Source: Hyphomicrobiales bacterium (GTDB lineage: Bacteria > Pseudomonadota > Alphaproteobacteria > JAPOUT01). From it: a DNA stretch of 41,977 bases. Of the stretch, positions 10,011 to 19,610 are shown one piece after another; the first letter of the stretch is position 1; each line of letters starts with the position of its first letter. A program made the translations under genes and the position numbers. The notes under the pieces are model-generated. The model had not been told where the DNA came from. It was given only the letters and a program-made list of their open reading frames with translations, and ran no database searches. The stretch lies in NCBI GenBank assembly GCA_026708545.1, contig JAPOUT010000086.1:1-41977 (forward strand), in the 5' to 3' direction.

Positions 10011-10040
10011 AAATAAACGATATCATGGTATCCTTTATTT
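10011..10040. promoter_or_regulatory. Candidate operator 2 upstream of the Fic gene: AAATAAACGATA-tcatgg-TATCCTTTATTT
   Basis: Same 12-6-12 architecture and identical right arm, one mismatch, 71 bp from operator 1. Confidence 0.6.
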
Positions 10041-10073
10041 GTTGAGAGGGCAAAGAAAGGTTTTTTCCGAATT

Positions 10074-11246
10074 ATGGCCACAGAACAAATATCTTCCCGG
10101 CTCGGGCAGAAAATAATCATTTCGACGGTCGAGGAAAAGGTGAAAGCGTTCATCCCTCCGTGCTTGCCCCCGAATCCTGCCGTGGAGATGGGAAAACTCT
10201 ATCAGAAACTCGAAGACGCAAACCGCGCACTAGGGCGGCTTGATGGGGTTGCTTCAATTTTGCCCGATACTCCGTTGTTCCTCTATATGTATTCGTGGAA
10301 AGAGGCTTTGCTCTCGTCGCAGATTGAGGGTACGCAGTCATCGTTTTCCGATCTTCTGCTATTCGAAAGGGAGGAGAATTCCAGGGTGTCACGGGACGAC
10401 ACTCAAGAAGTGCTGAACTATATTGCCGCTATGGACCACGGCCTCGCCCGAATTCGAGGAAACTTCCCAATCTCTCTCCGTCTCATCCGAGAAATCCACG
10501 AACTTCTCCTGTCGAAAGGCCGGGGAAGCACCCAACAGCCCGGTGAGTTCCGGCGATCGCAGAATTGGATCGGCGGCACTCGTCCCGGTAACGCCTCCTT
10601 TGTGCCGCCGCCTCCGGATCGTGTTTTGGACCTAATGTCTGATCTCGAATTGTTTATTCACGCCGACACCCCCGAGATTCCATCATTGATTAAAGCTGGA
10701 ATGATCCACGTTCAGTTTGAAACCATTCACCCGTTTCTCGACGGTAACGGGCGGCTAGGACGACTCTTAATCACTTTTCTTCTCTGTGCGCAGGGCATCC
10801 TGAAGCAACCGATACTCTACCTCAGCCTTTATCTCAAGACGCATCGCCAGCAGTACTATGATTTGCTTCAGCGTGTACGAGAGCAAGGCAGTTGGGAGGA
10901 TTGGCTTGAGTTTTTTCTGGATGGGATTATCGAAACTTCATCGCAGGCGAGTGAAGCTGCGCAAGAAATCCTAAATCTGTTCGAAGTTGATAAAAATCGC
11001 ATTGATAGATTAGGGCGTCCGGCGACATCCGCATTTCGTGTCCACCAACTCTTTCAACAAAAACCGCTTATCGGAATTCCCGACGTAGCACGGGAGTTGG
11101 GCATCTCGATTCCAACAGTTGCTAAGTCGGTACAGCATTTGGAAGACCTCGGAATCGTCCGGGAGTTTACAGGAAGGCAGTACAACCGACGGTTCATATA
11201 CAGTGAATATATGAACATTCTCAGTCGTGGAACAGAACCCTTGTAG
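10074..11246 (+). CDS. Fic family protein (predicted AMP transferase) with N-terminal inhibitory motif and C-terminal HTH-like region
   Basis: 390 aa. Fic motif 'HPFLDGNGRLGRL'; N-terminal 'SSQIEGTQSS' matches (S/T)xxxE(G/N); C-terminal 'GIPDVARELGISIPTVAKSVQHLEDLGIVREFTGRQYNRRF' resembles a winged HTH. Confidence 0.92.
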   Translation: MATEQISSRLGQKIIISTVEEKVKAFIPPCLPPNPAVEMGKLYQKLEDANRALGRLDGVASILPDTPLFLYMYSWKEALLSSQIEGTQSSFSDLLLFEREENSRVSRDDTQEVLNYIAAMDHGLARIRGNFPISLRLIREIHELLLSKGRGSTQQPGEFRRSQNWIGGTRPGNASFVPPPPDRVLDLMSDLELFIHADTPEIPSLIKAGMIHVQFETIHPFLDGNGRLGRLLITFLLCAQGILKQPILYLSLYLKTHRQQYYDLLQRVREQGSWEDWLEFFLDGIIETSSQASEAAQEILNLFEVDKNRIDRLGRPATSAFRVHQLFQQKPLIGIPDVARELGISIPTVAKSVQHLEDLGIVREFTGRQYNRRFIYSEYMNILSRGTEPL

Positions 11247-11305
11247 GTTGGAATATCTTCCTCGGTATGGATTGATTCGGGAATTACACAGGGAACTTGC
11301 GAACC

Positions 11306-12061
11306 TTATTCTTTAACACCGATAACCGCGCCCAACCGAACCAATCCACCCAAAACTTCTCCGACGACAGAAACATCCACATCCCTTGCAGCAGCCATAA
11401 CACTCTTCCCGTCGTGCAACCTCTCAAAAAAATCAAAAATATTACCGCCAAACGGGCCAACCCTTACATTCCCGTCCATTCCGCGAACCGCGACAATAAA
11501 ATTCTCTTGCGTTTCAACCTTCATCCCTGCAACTCCTTCCCCGCCTTGAGCTTCCCAAACTTCAAACACGCCCCAACTCAATCGTTCGATGCACAACGAC
11601 GGATGAAAGACCAGACGCAAACCTGAAATCCTCTCTGCATCTCCACTCGACAATGCTTCGAGATTCATCACGTCGCTTTCCGCGTCCGCACCGTGGTACG
11701 CTTGCAGCCAGGCACGCTCAATGCGTCCGACATCACCCAGCCACGGCAAGCTTTTTTCCGCCGGTGCAAAATCCGCAATAAACTCGGGAAAACCCTTGCC
11801 GAAATCATGCAAGGGTGCATGAACGGGAAAGCCTCCGCCGTCCAAATACACCCGTGCCATTGCAAAGAAAAAATCATCCCCAACCAAGCGTTTCACAGCC
11901 GGATACGCGTCCGACAGCGCGACCGTCAGCGAGTGATACACATTGTTGCGGTAAACCGAAAAACGCTGCGAAAACTTCGAGTCGTCTCCGACCATCTTCC
12001 CAAGCGCATTCCCGTCACCATTTCGCAATGCCTCCGCGAAATGTTTCTGTAAAACATCCAA
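11306..12061 (-). CDS. bufC: DUF2063 family protein (HvfC/BufC-like; MNIO partner)
   Basis: 251 aa. 'LQKHFAEALRNGD...FSQRFSVYRNNVYHSLTVALSDAYPAVKRLVGDDFFFAMARVYL' is the typical DUF2063 N-terminus; directly downstream of a DUF692 gene. Confidence 0.85.
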   Translation of the reverse strand: MDVLQKHFAEALRNGDGNALGKMVGDDSKFSQRFSVYRNNVYHSLTVALSDAYPAVKRLVGDDFFFAMARVYLDGGGFPVHAPLHDFGKGFPEFIADFAPAEKSLPWLGDVGRIERAWLQAYHGADAESDVMNLEALSSGDAERISGLRLVFHPSLCIERLSWGVFEVWEAQGGEGVAGMKVETQENFIVAVRGMDGNVRVGPFGGNIFDFFERLHDGKSVMAAARDVDVSVVGEVLGGLVRLGAVIGVKE

Positions 12062-12065
12062 CCTG

Positions 12066-12914
12066 CTAATGAGAAGACACCCGTTCCAAAATCATGTCCG
12101 CCTTTGCGGCTTCCTCAAGCATCACGGAGAGGGACGGAACGTTCGTATCCCACTCCACCAATACCGGAACACCGGTGCAGCGCCCGGTAAATTTTTCGAA
12201 TAATTTCCAAACCGCATCGCAAACGCGAGAACCATGATCATCAATGCGCAGGGATTCTCCGTCCTCAAGATGTTCGACGGCATGGCCAGCTAGATGAATT
12301 TCGCCGACTTGCTCCGCTTGTATTGTGTCGAGATAGGATCCCGCTTCAAAGCCGTTGTTACATGCGGAAACATAAACATTGTTAATATCCAGAAGCAGTC
12401 CGCATCCGCTTCGTTTGCACAACTCCGAGAGAAATTCCGGTTCCTCCGAGGTTGAAGTTTCGAAAGCGAAATAACTCGAAGGATTCTCCACGAGAATGCG
12501 TCGTCCCAGAGTTTCTTGCGTCTGCTCCACATGGCGAACGACAATATCAAGGCTTTCTTCGTTCAAAGGCAACGGCAAAAGGTCGTTAAAAAACAACCCG
12601 TCTCGACGGCACCACGCCAAATGCTCGGAGATTAACCCGGGCTCGTAGCGATCTATCAGCGTGCGTAAATTAGCGAGATGCTCTCGGTCCAACGCCTCTG
12701 CGCCGCCAAGCGACAGTCCAACGCCGTGTAATGAAAAAGGGAAACTCGAGCGTAGCCGCTCCAACCAGACATGCGGCGCTCCGCCCGCGCCCATGTAATT
12801 CTCCGCATGAATTTCAAACCATGCGATTGTCCCAACGTTATCGAGGGCGTCACGATAGTGGGAGGGCTTGAGCCCGATCCCGGCACGTGCCGGAATCGGG
12901 TAAGCCTGTTTCAT
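12066..12914 (-). CDS. bufB: DUF692 / MNIO family multinuclear iron oxidase (HvfB/BufB-like)
   Basis: Start at ATG 12914 (MKQAYPIPARAGIGLKPSHYRD). 'WFEIHAENYMGAGG', 'LHGVGLSLGG', 'LLLDINNVYVSACNN' and 'EIHLAGHAVE' are typical MNIO segments. The 472-aa ORF extension is not required. Confidence 0.9.
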   Translation of the reverse strand: MKQAYPIPARAGIGLKPSHYRDALDNVGTIAWFEIHAENYMGAGGAPHVWLERLRSSFPFSLHGVGLSLGGAEALDREHLANLRTLIDRYEPGLISEHLAWCRRDGLFFNDLLPLPLNEESLDIVVRHVEQTQETLGRRILVENPSSYFAFETSTSEEPEFLSELCKRSGCGLLLDINNVYVSACNNGFEAGSYLDTIQAEQVGEIHLAGHAVEHLEDGESLRIDDHGSRVCDAVWKLFEKFTGRCTGVPVLVEWDTNVPSLSVMLEEAAKADMILERVSSH

Positions 12915-12918
12915 GCCC

Positions 12919-13227
12919 TTAGGAGGGAATGTTGGAATCGTCAGGCTCCAAAGTGCCTTTGCCGTTGGGGGTTTCCATGTCGACGCAGGTTCCCGTGGGC
13001 ACGAGAACCCACGCATTGGTCTGGTAGTCAATGGTCGAGGTTCCCGCGCAGCTGGTTCCCGGACCTGCGGCACATTGATTCTCTCCGGCTTTGGCAACGC
13101 CGTAGCACTTCTCCATGGATTGTGCGTTGGCGGTTGTAGCGGGCGCAAGCGCGAAGGCCGCGCCGAGGGCTCCGGCAATGGCAATCGCCGAGGCGCCGTA
13201 TTTGATAGAGGTGTTCTTGTTGGACAT
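12919..13227 (-). CDS. bufA: DUF2282 bufferin-type RiPP precursor with signal peptide and four core cysteines
   Basis: 102 aa. Signal peptide ending 'ANAQS', then '[58 protein letters not shown]'. Stop lies 4 nt before the bufB start. RBS 'AAGGAG' upstream. Confidence 0.9.
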   Translation of the reverse strand: MSNKNTSIKYGASAIAIAGALGAAFALAPATTANAQSMEKCYGVAKAGENQCAAGPGTSCAGTSTIDYQTNAWVLVPTGTCVDMETPNGKGTLEPDDSNIPS

Positions 13228-13264
13228 AATCTGTCTCCTTGTTGGTTTATAGTAAATGAAAACG

Positions 13265-13278
13265 CGCTCTCGAGAGCG
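13265..13278. promoter_or_regulatory. Perfect 14-bp palindrome CGCTCTCGAGAGCG upstream of bufA
   Basis: Exact inverted repeat about 38 bp upstream of the bufA start codon. Confidence 0.35.
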
Positions 13279-13514
13279 ACGATTGGCGCCAGTCTAGCAC
13301 AAGTAAAGGGTGATTTGGTGCGATATTTTCGCAAAAAGCACAAAATCACGAGTTTTTGACCGCTTTGGAGTTCGTGATTCTTGATTCTTGCTTTAAGGGC
13401 ATATTTTCTGGCATTATCAGGGAGCTTGGGAGGGCTCTCTGGGGGGCGCAGGAGTGCGCGCGTTGACGAATACGACGCGGACAACTCACCATCTTCATCA
13501 GGAGAGGCTTTGAC

Positions 13515-16500
13515 ATGCTCGATCGCGATAACACACAGGCACGCCCCGACTTATACGACCCTGCTTTCGAGCACGACGCCTGCGGTCTTGGCTTCATCGC
13601 CGATATTCAAAACCGCAAGAGCCACGAGATTGTTGAACAAGGTTTGGAGATTCTCTCCAACCTCGTCCATCGAGGCGCGGTGGGTGCGGACCCGAAAGCC
13701 AGCGACGGCGTCGGCATTCTCGTCCAAATTCCCGACGCCTTCCTGCGCCGGGAGATGGATGCGCAAGGCGTCAAGCTCCCGGCACAAGGGGAGTACGGCG
13801 TTGGCGTCTTGTTTCTGCCGCCCGATGATGTGTCCTGCAAAACCATTGAGAACGATCTTGCAGACATCGCCAAAGAGGAGGGGCTTGCGCTTCTCGGCTG
13901 GCGTGATGTTCCTACTGACAATCGAAATCTCGGCGAGAGTGTGCGCAGCAATGAACCCGTCCATCGACAATGTTTTCTTTCCGCGCCTGACGGTATCGAC
14001 CAAGACGCGCTCGAACGCAAACTTTTTGTTCTGAGAAAACGTCTACGCAATCTCGTTGCCGGGCGTAACGACCCGCAGGTCAACGAATTCTTCTATGTCG
14101 TATCGATGTCTTCGCGCACCATGGTTTACAAGGGAATGCTCATGGCGGACAAAATCGCCGAGTATTATCCCGACATCGCTGATAAAAACTTTTCCTCCGG
14201 AATTGCGCTTGTCCACCAGCGTTTCTCCACCAATACTTTTCCGGCATGGTCCTTGGCGCATCCTTATCGAATGATCTGCCACAACGGCGAGATTAACACC
14301 CTTCGCGGAAACGTCAATTGGATGGCTGCACGTGGTGCATCCATGCACTCGCAAGCCTTCGGCGACGATCTTAAAAAAATCTTTCCCATCATTCCTGAAG
14401 GGCGTTCCGATTCCGCATGCTTCGACAACGCTTTGGAATTGATGGTGCGCGCCGGTTACTCGCTTCCGCATGCGATGATGTTGCTAATCCCGGAAGCGTG
14501 GCGGTCGAACCCGTTGATGGATGCGGAGCGCCGCGCCTTCTACCAATACCATGCGGCCGTGATGGAACCATGGGATGGTCCTGCCGCCGTTGCTTTCACC
14601 GACGGGCGCGTTATCGGTGCGACTCTCGACCGCAACGGCCTGCGGCCGGCGCGCTATGTCGTCACCGAAGACGGGCAAGTGGTGCTGTCATCGGAGGCGG
14701 GCGTGTTGCCGCTCGACGAGTCGCGCATCACGCATAGATGGCGGTTGCAACCGGGCAAAATGCTCCTGATAGATTTGGAAGCCAAGCGCATCATCGGTGA
14801 CGAGGAGGCCAAGCGTGCGCTAACTTCGGCGCACCCGTGGCAAGAGCGTTTGGGCGATGTTCAGATTGCGTTGGAAGACGTTACCGCCGCAACCATTGAA
14901 GAAAATCCGCGCTCAAACGCATCGCTTTTGGATTTGCAGCAAGCGTTTGGTTATACAAAGGAGGACTTAAAGTTCCTGCTCTCCCCTATGGCGGAGACCG
15001 GACAGGAGGGCGTTGGCTCGATGGGAAATGATACGCCACTGTCGAGTCTCTCCAACCATTCGAAGCTTCTCTATACGTATTTCAAGCAGAATTTTGCCCA
15101 AGTCACCAATCCGCCGATTGATCCCATCCGCGAGGAGTTGGTGATGTCGCTGACCTCGTTTTTGGGCGCGCGTCCCAATCTGCTTGATCCCTGCGGCGAG
15201 AGTCAGGAGCGTCGTTTGATGCTGAAGCAGCCAATTTTGAGTTCTTCCGAGATGCAGAAGGTTCGGGCGATTGGGAGATTTTCCGATAGCGGTCTGCGCG
15301 TCATGACCCTTGATATCAGCTACGCCATTGAACGCGGCGTTGAAGCAATGTCCGACATGCTCACGCGTTTATGCGACCGCGCCGAGAAGTCCGTGCTTCA
15401 GGGCAGCAATATCATCATCCTCTCGGACAGGCTCACGAGTGCCTCGCGCATTGCGATGCCGGCTCTGTTGGCGACTTCGGCGGTGCACCACCATCTCATT
15501 CGAAAAGGTTTGCGCACTTCGGTCGGGATTGTGGTTGAGACCGGCGAAGCCCGGGAAGTCCATCATTTCTGTTGTTTGGCGGGCTATGGCGCCGAGGCGG
15601 TTCATCCATATCTGGCGTTCGAGACCGTTGAGGCTTTATGCGCCGAGTCGCCGACAGGACTGCTTCCGGAAAAAGCAAAAAAGCGTTTGGTCAAGGCGCT
15701 CAACAAGGGAATTTTGAAGGTGATGTCGAAGATGGGAATCTCGACCTACCAGTCCTATTGCGGCGCGCAGATATTTGATGCGGTTGGCTTGAGCACGGAG
15801 TTTATTAAGGATTATTTCACCGGAACCCACTCCGCCGTTGAGGGTTTGGGGCTCGAAACAATTTCCCGCGAGGCTTTCATCCGCCACCGGCAGGCGTTCG
15901 GGAATGTGCAAATCCTGCGGCAGGACTTGGACGTCGGTGGCGAGTATGCCTTCCGTATGCGTGGTGAAGCGCATGTGTGGAGTCCGGATGCTGTGCGCGA
16001 CCTCCAGCATGCCACCCGGGGAGGAAGCGACGACGACTACCAGCGTTTCGCCGAGCGCATCAACCAACAAAGCGAGTCCCTGATGACGCTGCGCGGATTA
16101 TTTCGCATCAAAGACGCCGCCGAGATGGGCGTTAATGCCGTCCCGCTCGATGAAGTCGAGCCGGCGAGCGAAATCGTCAAACGTTTTGCCACCGGCGCGA
16201 TGTCGTTTGGGTCAATCAGCCGCGAGGCGCATACGACACTTGCGGTTGCTATGAACCGCATCGGCGGGAAATCCAACACCGGCGAGGGCGGCGAAGAGGC
16301 AGACCGGTTCCGACCTCTCGATAACGGCGATTCCATGCGTTCTGCCATCAAGCAGGTCGCTTCAGGACGCTTCGGCGTGACGGCGGAATATCTCGTCAAT
16401 GCCGACATGATCCAGATTAAAATGGCGCAGGGCGCCAAGCCCGGTGAAGGCGGACAGCTCCCCGGCCATAAAGTCGATGCGACAATTGCGCGCGTGCGTT

Positions 16501-18173
16501 TCTCGACTCCGGGCGTCGGGCTCATCTCGCCGCCGCCGCACCATGACATTTACTCCATCGAAGACTTGGCGCAATTGATTTTTGATTTGAAGAACGTCGC
16601 GCCCCATGCGGCTATCTCGGTGAAACTTGTCTCCGAGCTCGGTGTTGGCACGGTTGCAGCCGGCGTATGCAAAGCGCGCGCCGACCACGTGACCATCTCC
16701 GGTTTTGAAGGCGGTACCGGTGCGAGCCCTCTGACATCGATTAAGCATGCAGGCTCGCCGTGGGAGATTGGTCTTGCCGAAACCCATCAAACGCTTGTGC
16801 GCAATCGCTTGCGCGGACGCATTGCCGTGCAAGTCGACGGAGGGCTTCGAACCGGACGCGATGTCGTTGTCGGCGCGCTTCTCGGAGCCGATGAGTTCGG
16901 CTTCTCCACCGCGCCCTTGATATCCGCGGGGTGCATCATGATGCGCAAATGCCATCTCAACACCTGTCCTGTGGGCATTGCAACGCAGGATCCGCAACTG
17001 CGCAAGAAGTTCACTGGCAAGCCCGAACATGTCATTCGCTATTTCTTCTATGTCGCTGAAGAGATTCGAGCGCTGATGGCGTCCATGGGCGTCCGGCGCT
17101 TTGATGACATGGTCGGATGCTCCGAGTATCTTGATCAGGCACGCGCTATTGACCATTGGAAGGCCCGGGGTCTCGACTTCTCGCGTCTACTTGCCCGGGC
17201 CGAAGCCATCGACATTGACGGCCAGCCCACGCCTATCTTTCACAGCCAAACACAAAAACATCCCATCAACGACATTCTTGATCGCACTCTAATCAAAGAT
17301 TCGAGTGCGGCGTTGGAGAAAGGCGAGAACGTTATCATCGAAGCGATTGCGCGCAACACCGATCGTTCCATTGGCGCTATGCTCTCGGGAGAAATCGCCA
17401 AGCGTTACGGCCATGCGGGTTTGCCGGACGGTACCATCACCGTCAAGTTCAAGGGAACGGCGGGACAAAGTTTCGGAGCTTTCGCCGCCCGGGGACTTAC
17501 ACTCAAACTCGAAGGTGCCGCCAATGATTATGTCGGCAAGGGATTGTCCGGCGGCAAGGTGGTTGTTGCGCCGTCTCCTCAGGCGCGCCTTAACGATGCC
17601 GAAGCCATCGCCGTGGGCAACACTTCCCTTTACGGAGCCATTCAGGGCGAATGTTATATTCGAGGGGTTGCGGGCGAGCGTTTTGGCGTTCGCAACTCCG
17701 GAGCCATCGCCGTGATTGAGGGTGCCGGCGATCATTGCTGCGAGTACATGACCGGCGGAGTTGTGGTCGTGCTGGGGGCAACGGGGCGCAATTTTGCCGC
17801 GGGAATGTCCGGCGGCATTGCCTACGTCCTCGACGAGCAAGGCGACTTTGACAGCCGTTGCAACCTCGCGATGGTCGAGCTTGAGCCCATCACGGAAGAG
17901 GATGTTTCCTTGGAGGAAACCCAGCACCAGGGAGGCGATCTTGAAGGGCACGGGCTTGTGGACGTGTTTGCGGATTTGTCTCGGGGCGATGCCGAGCGGC
18001 TGCACTTTCTCGTGCGGCAGCATTTCGAGGCAACCTCCTCTCCCAAGGCGAAAGAGATTCTTGATGCATGGGAATCCTACCTGCCCCGTTTTCGCAAGAT
18101 TATGCCGGTGGAGTATCGCCGCGCGCTGCAAGAGCGCTCAAGAGGCGCGCAACATAACGTGATGGGAGCGTAA
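13515..18173 (+). CDS. gltB: Glutamate synthase large subunit
   Basis: 1552 aa. N-terminal '[11 protein letters not shown]', '[31 protein letters not shown]', FMN/Fe-S region '[22 protein letters not shown]', and C-terminal glutamate synthase beta-helix. Confidence 0.97.
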   Translation: MLDRDNTQARPDLYDPAFEHDACGLGFIADIQNRKSHEIVEQGLEILSNLVHRGAVGADPKASDGVGILVQIPDAFLRREMDAQGVKLPAQGEYGVGVLFLPPDDVSCKTIENDLADIAKEEGLALLGWRDVPTDNRNLGESVRSNEPVHRQCFLSAPDGIDQDALERKLFVLRKRLRNLVAGRNDPQVNEFFYVVSMSSRTMVYKGMLMADKIAEYYPDIADKNFSSGIALVHQRFSTNTFPAWSLAHPYRMICHNGEINTLRGNVNWMAARGASMHSQAFGDDLKKIFPIIPEGRSDSACFDNALELMVRAGYSLPHAMMLLIPEAWRSNPLMDAERRAFYQYHAAVMEPWDGPAAVAFTDGRVIGATLDRNGLRPARYVVTEDGQVVLSSEAGVLPLDESRITHRWRLQPGKMLLIDLEAKRIIGDEEAKRALTSAHPWQERLGDVQIALEDVTAATIEENPRSNASLLDLQQAFGYTKEDLKFLLSPMAETGQEGVGSMGNDTPLSSLSNHSKLLYTYFKQNFAQVTNPPIDPIREELVMSLTSFLGARPNLLDPCGESQERRLMLKQPILSSSEMQKVRAIGRFSDSGLRVMTLDISYAIERGVEAMSDMLTRLCDRAEKSVLQGSNIIILSDRLTSASRIAMPALLATSAVHHHLIRKGLRTSVGIVVETGEAREVHHFCCLAGYGAEAVHPYLAFETVEALCAESPTGLLPEKAKKRLVKALNKGILKVMSKMGISTYQSYCGAQIFDAVGLSTEFIKDYFTGTHSAVEGLGLETISREAFIRHRQAFGNVQILRQDLDVGGEYAFRMRGEAHVWSPDAVRDLQHATRGGSDDDYQRFAERINQQSESLMTLRGLFRIKDAAEMGVNAVPLDEVEPASEIVKRFATGAMSFGSISREAHTTLAVAMNRIGGKSNTGEGGEEADRFRPLDNGDSMRSAIKQVASGRFGVTAEYLVNADMIQIKMAQGAKPGEGGQLPGHKVDATIARVRFSTPGVGLISPPPHHDIYSIEDLAQLIFDLKNVAPHAAISVKLVSELGVGTVAAGVCKARADHVTISGFEGGTGASPLTSIKHAGSPWEIGLAETHQTLVRNRLRGRIAVQVDGGLRTGRDVVVGALLGADEFGFSTAPLISAGCIMMRKCHLNTCPVGIATQDPQLRKKFTGKPEHVIRYFFYVAEEIRALMASMGVRRFDDMVGCSEYLDQARAIDHWKARGLDFSRLLARAEAIDIDGQPTPIFHSQTQKHPINDILDRTLIKDSSAALEKGENVIIEAIARNTDRSIGAMLSGEIAKRYGHAGLPDGTITVKFKGTAGQSFGAFAARGLTLKLEGAANDYVGKGLSGGKVVVAPSPQARLNDAEAIAVGNTSLYGAIQGECYIRGVAGERFGVRNSGAIAVIEGAGDHCCEYMTGGVVVVLGATGRNFAAGMSGGIAYVLDEQGDFDSRCNLAMVELEPITEEDVSLEETQHQGGDLEGHGLVDVFADLSRGDAERLHFLVRQHFEATSSPKAKEILDAWESYLPRFRKIMPVEYRRALQERSRGAQHNVMGA

Positions 18174-18175
18174 AC

Positions 18176-19585
18176 ATGGGCAAGATTACAGGCTTTATGG
18201 AAATCGACAGGCAGGAGCGCAAATATCTGCCCGCTTCCGACCGCATTCGGAATTTTCTCGAATTCACCATTCCGCTGGGCGAGGAGGCGTTGCGGATGCA
18301 GGCGGCTCGTTGCATGGATTGCGGCATACCTTATTGCCATAGCGGCTGTCCGGTGAACAACCAGATTCCCGACTGGAACGATTTGGTCTACAAGGAGGAT
18401 TGGCGTGCGGCGGCGAGGGACCTGCATTCGACCAATAACTTCCCCGAATTCACCGGACGCATTTGTCCGGCCCCGTGCGAAGCGGCTTGTACGCTCAACA
18501 TTGAAGACCAGCCCGTGACCATAAAAACCATCGAGTGTGCGATCGCGGACAGGGCTTGGAAGGAAGGTTGGATTGTTCCCGAACCCGCCGAGACGAGCAG
18601 TGGAAAGAGCGTTGCAATTGTTGGCTCCGGTCCCGCGGGACTGGCCTGTGCGCAACAATTGGCGCGCGTGGGACACAAGGTTCATGTGTTTGAGAAAAAC
18701 GCCGCGCCGGGAGGGTTGCTCCGTTACGGCATTCCGGATTTCAAAATGGAGAAGAGTCACATTGACCGCCGCATTGAGCAGATGCGCGCCGAGGGCGTCG
18801 AATTTCACTGCAACGCGCATGTTGGCAAGAGCGTTGATGTCGAAGAATTGAGGCGCAAGCACGATGCGTTGGTGTTGGCGGGAGGCTGCGAGCATCCGCG
18901 TGATTTGGATGTTTCCGGACGGGATGCCAAAGGCGTTTATTTTGCGATGGAGTTTTTAACACAGCAGAATCACCGTCTTGCCGGCGAGGCGGCGGCGGGC
19001 AAGGAGATTTCGGCGGCGGGCAAGGATGTTGTCGTAATTGGAGGGGGGGATACAGGTTCGGATTGCATCGGCACTTCGTTCCGCCAAGGTGCGTTGTCGG
19101 TTCACCAGTTGGAGATATTGCCGATACCTCCCGAGCGTGAGAACAAGATGCTGACGTGGCCGGATTGGCCGATGAAGCTGCGCACGTCATCAAGCCAGGC
19201 GGAGGGGGCCGAGCGCAGTTTTGCGGTTGCGACTCGCGCGTTTGATGTTGCCGACGGAAAAGTGAGAGGATTGAAATGTATCCGGCTGGATGAGAACTTG
19301 AAGGAGATTGCGAAATCGGATTTTTGGATACGGGGAGATTTGGTTTTACTGGCAATGGGGTTTGTGCATCCTGTATTCGCGGGGATGCTGGAGGGTTTGG
19401 GCGTTAAGTTGGACGGTCGCGGTAATGTTGCAGCGGATGGTTATGCGACTTCGTTGGACGGAGTGTTTGCGGCGGGAGATATGCGACGGGGCCAATCACT
19501 GGTCGTTTGGGCGATTCACGAAGGTCGTGGCGTTGCACATGCCGTGGACGTTTGGCTGCGCGGGGAAAGCGACCTGCCGAAATAG
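18176..19585 (+). CDS. gltD: Glutamate synthase small subunit
   Basis: 469 aa. '[28 protein letters not shown]', '[29 protein letters not shown]'. Starts 2 nt after the gltB stop. Confidence 0.97.
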   Translation: MGKITGFMEIDRQERKYLPASDRIRNFLEFTIPLGEEALRMQAARCMDCGIPYCHSGCPVNNQIPDWNDLVYKEDWRAAARDLHSTNNFPEFTGRICPAPCEAACTLNIEDQPVTIKTIECAIADRAWKEGWIVPEPAETSSGKSVAIVGSGPAGLACAQQLARVGHKVHVFEKNAAPGGLLRYGIPDFKMEKSHIDRRIEQMRAEGVEFHCNAHVGKSVDVEELRRKHDALVLAGGCEHPRDLDVSGRDAKGVYFAMEFLTQQNHRLAGEAAAGKEISAAGKDVVVIGGGDTGSDCIGTSFRQGALSVHQLEILPIPPERENKMLTWPDWPMKLRTSSSQAEGAERSFAVATRAFDVADGKVRGLKCIRLDENLKEIAKSDFWIRGDLVLLAMGFVHPVFAGMLEGLGVKLDGRGNVAADGYATSLDGVFAAGDMRRGQSLVVWAIHEGRGVAHAVDVWLRGESDLPK

Positions 19586-19610
19586 TTTGCGGAAGGGCGT
19601 CAGGGAGTTT

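Noticed and set aside
9940-10065. CRISPR-like direct repeats upstream of Fic
   Set aside because: Only two copies, internally palindromic and adjacent to a regulator-like gene; better explained as operators.
12066-13484. 472-aa version of the DUF692 ORF
   Set aside because: The upstream 190 aa overlap bufA in another frame and are low-complexity; conserved MNIO sequence begins at ATG 12914.
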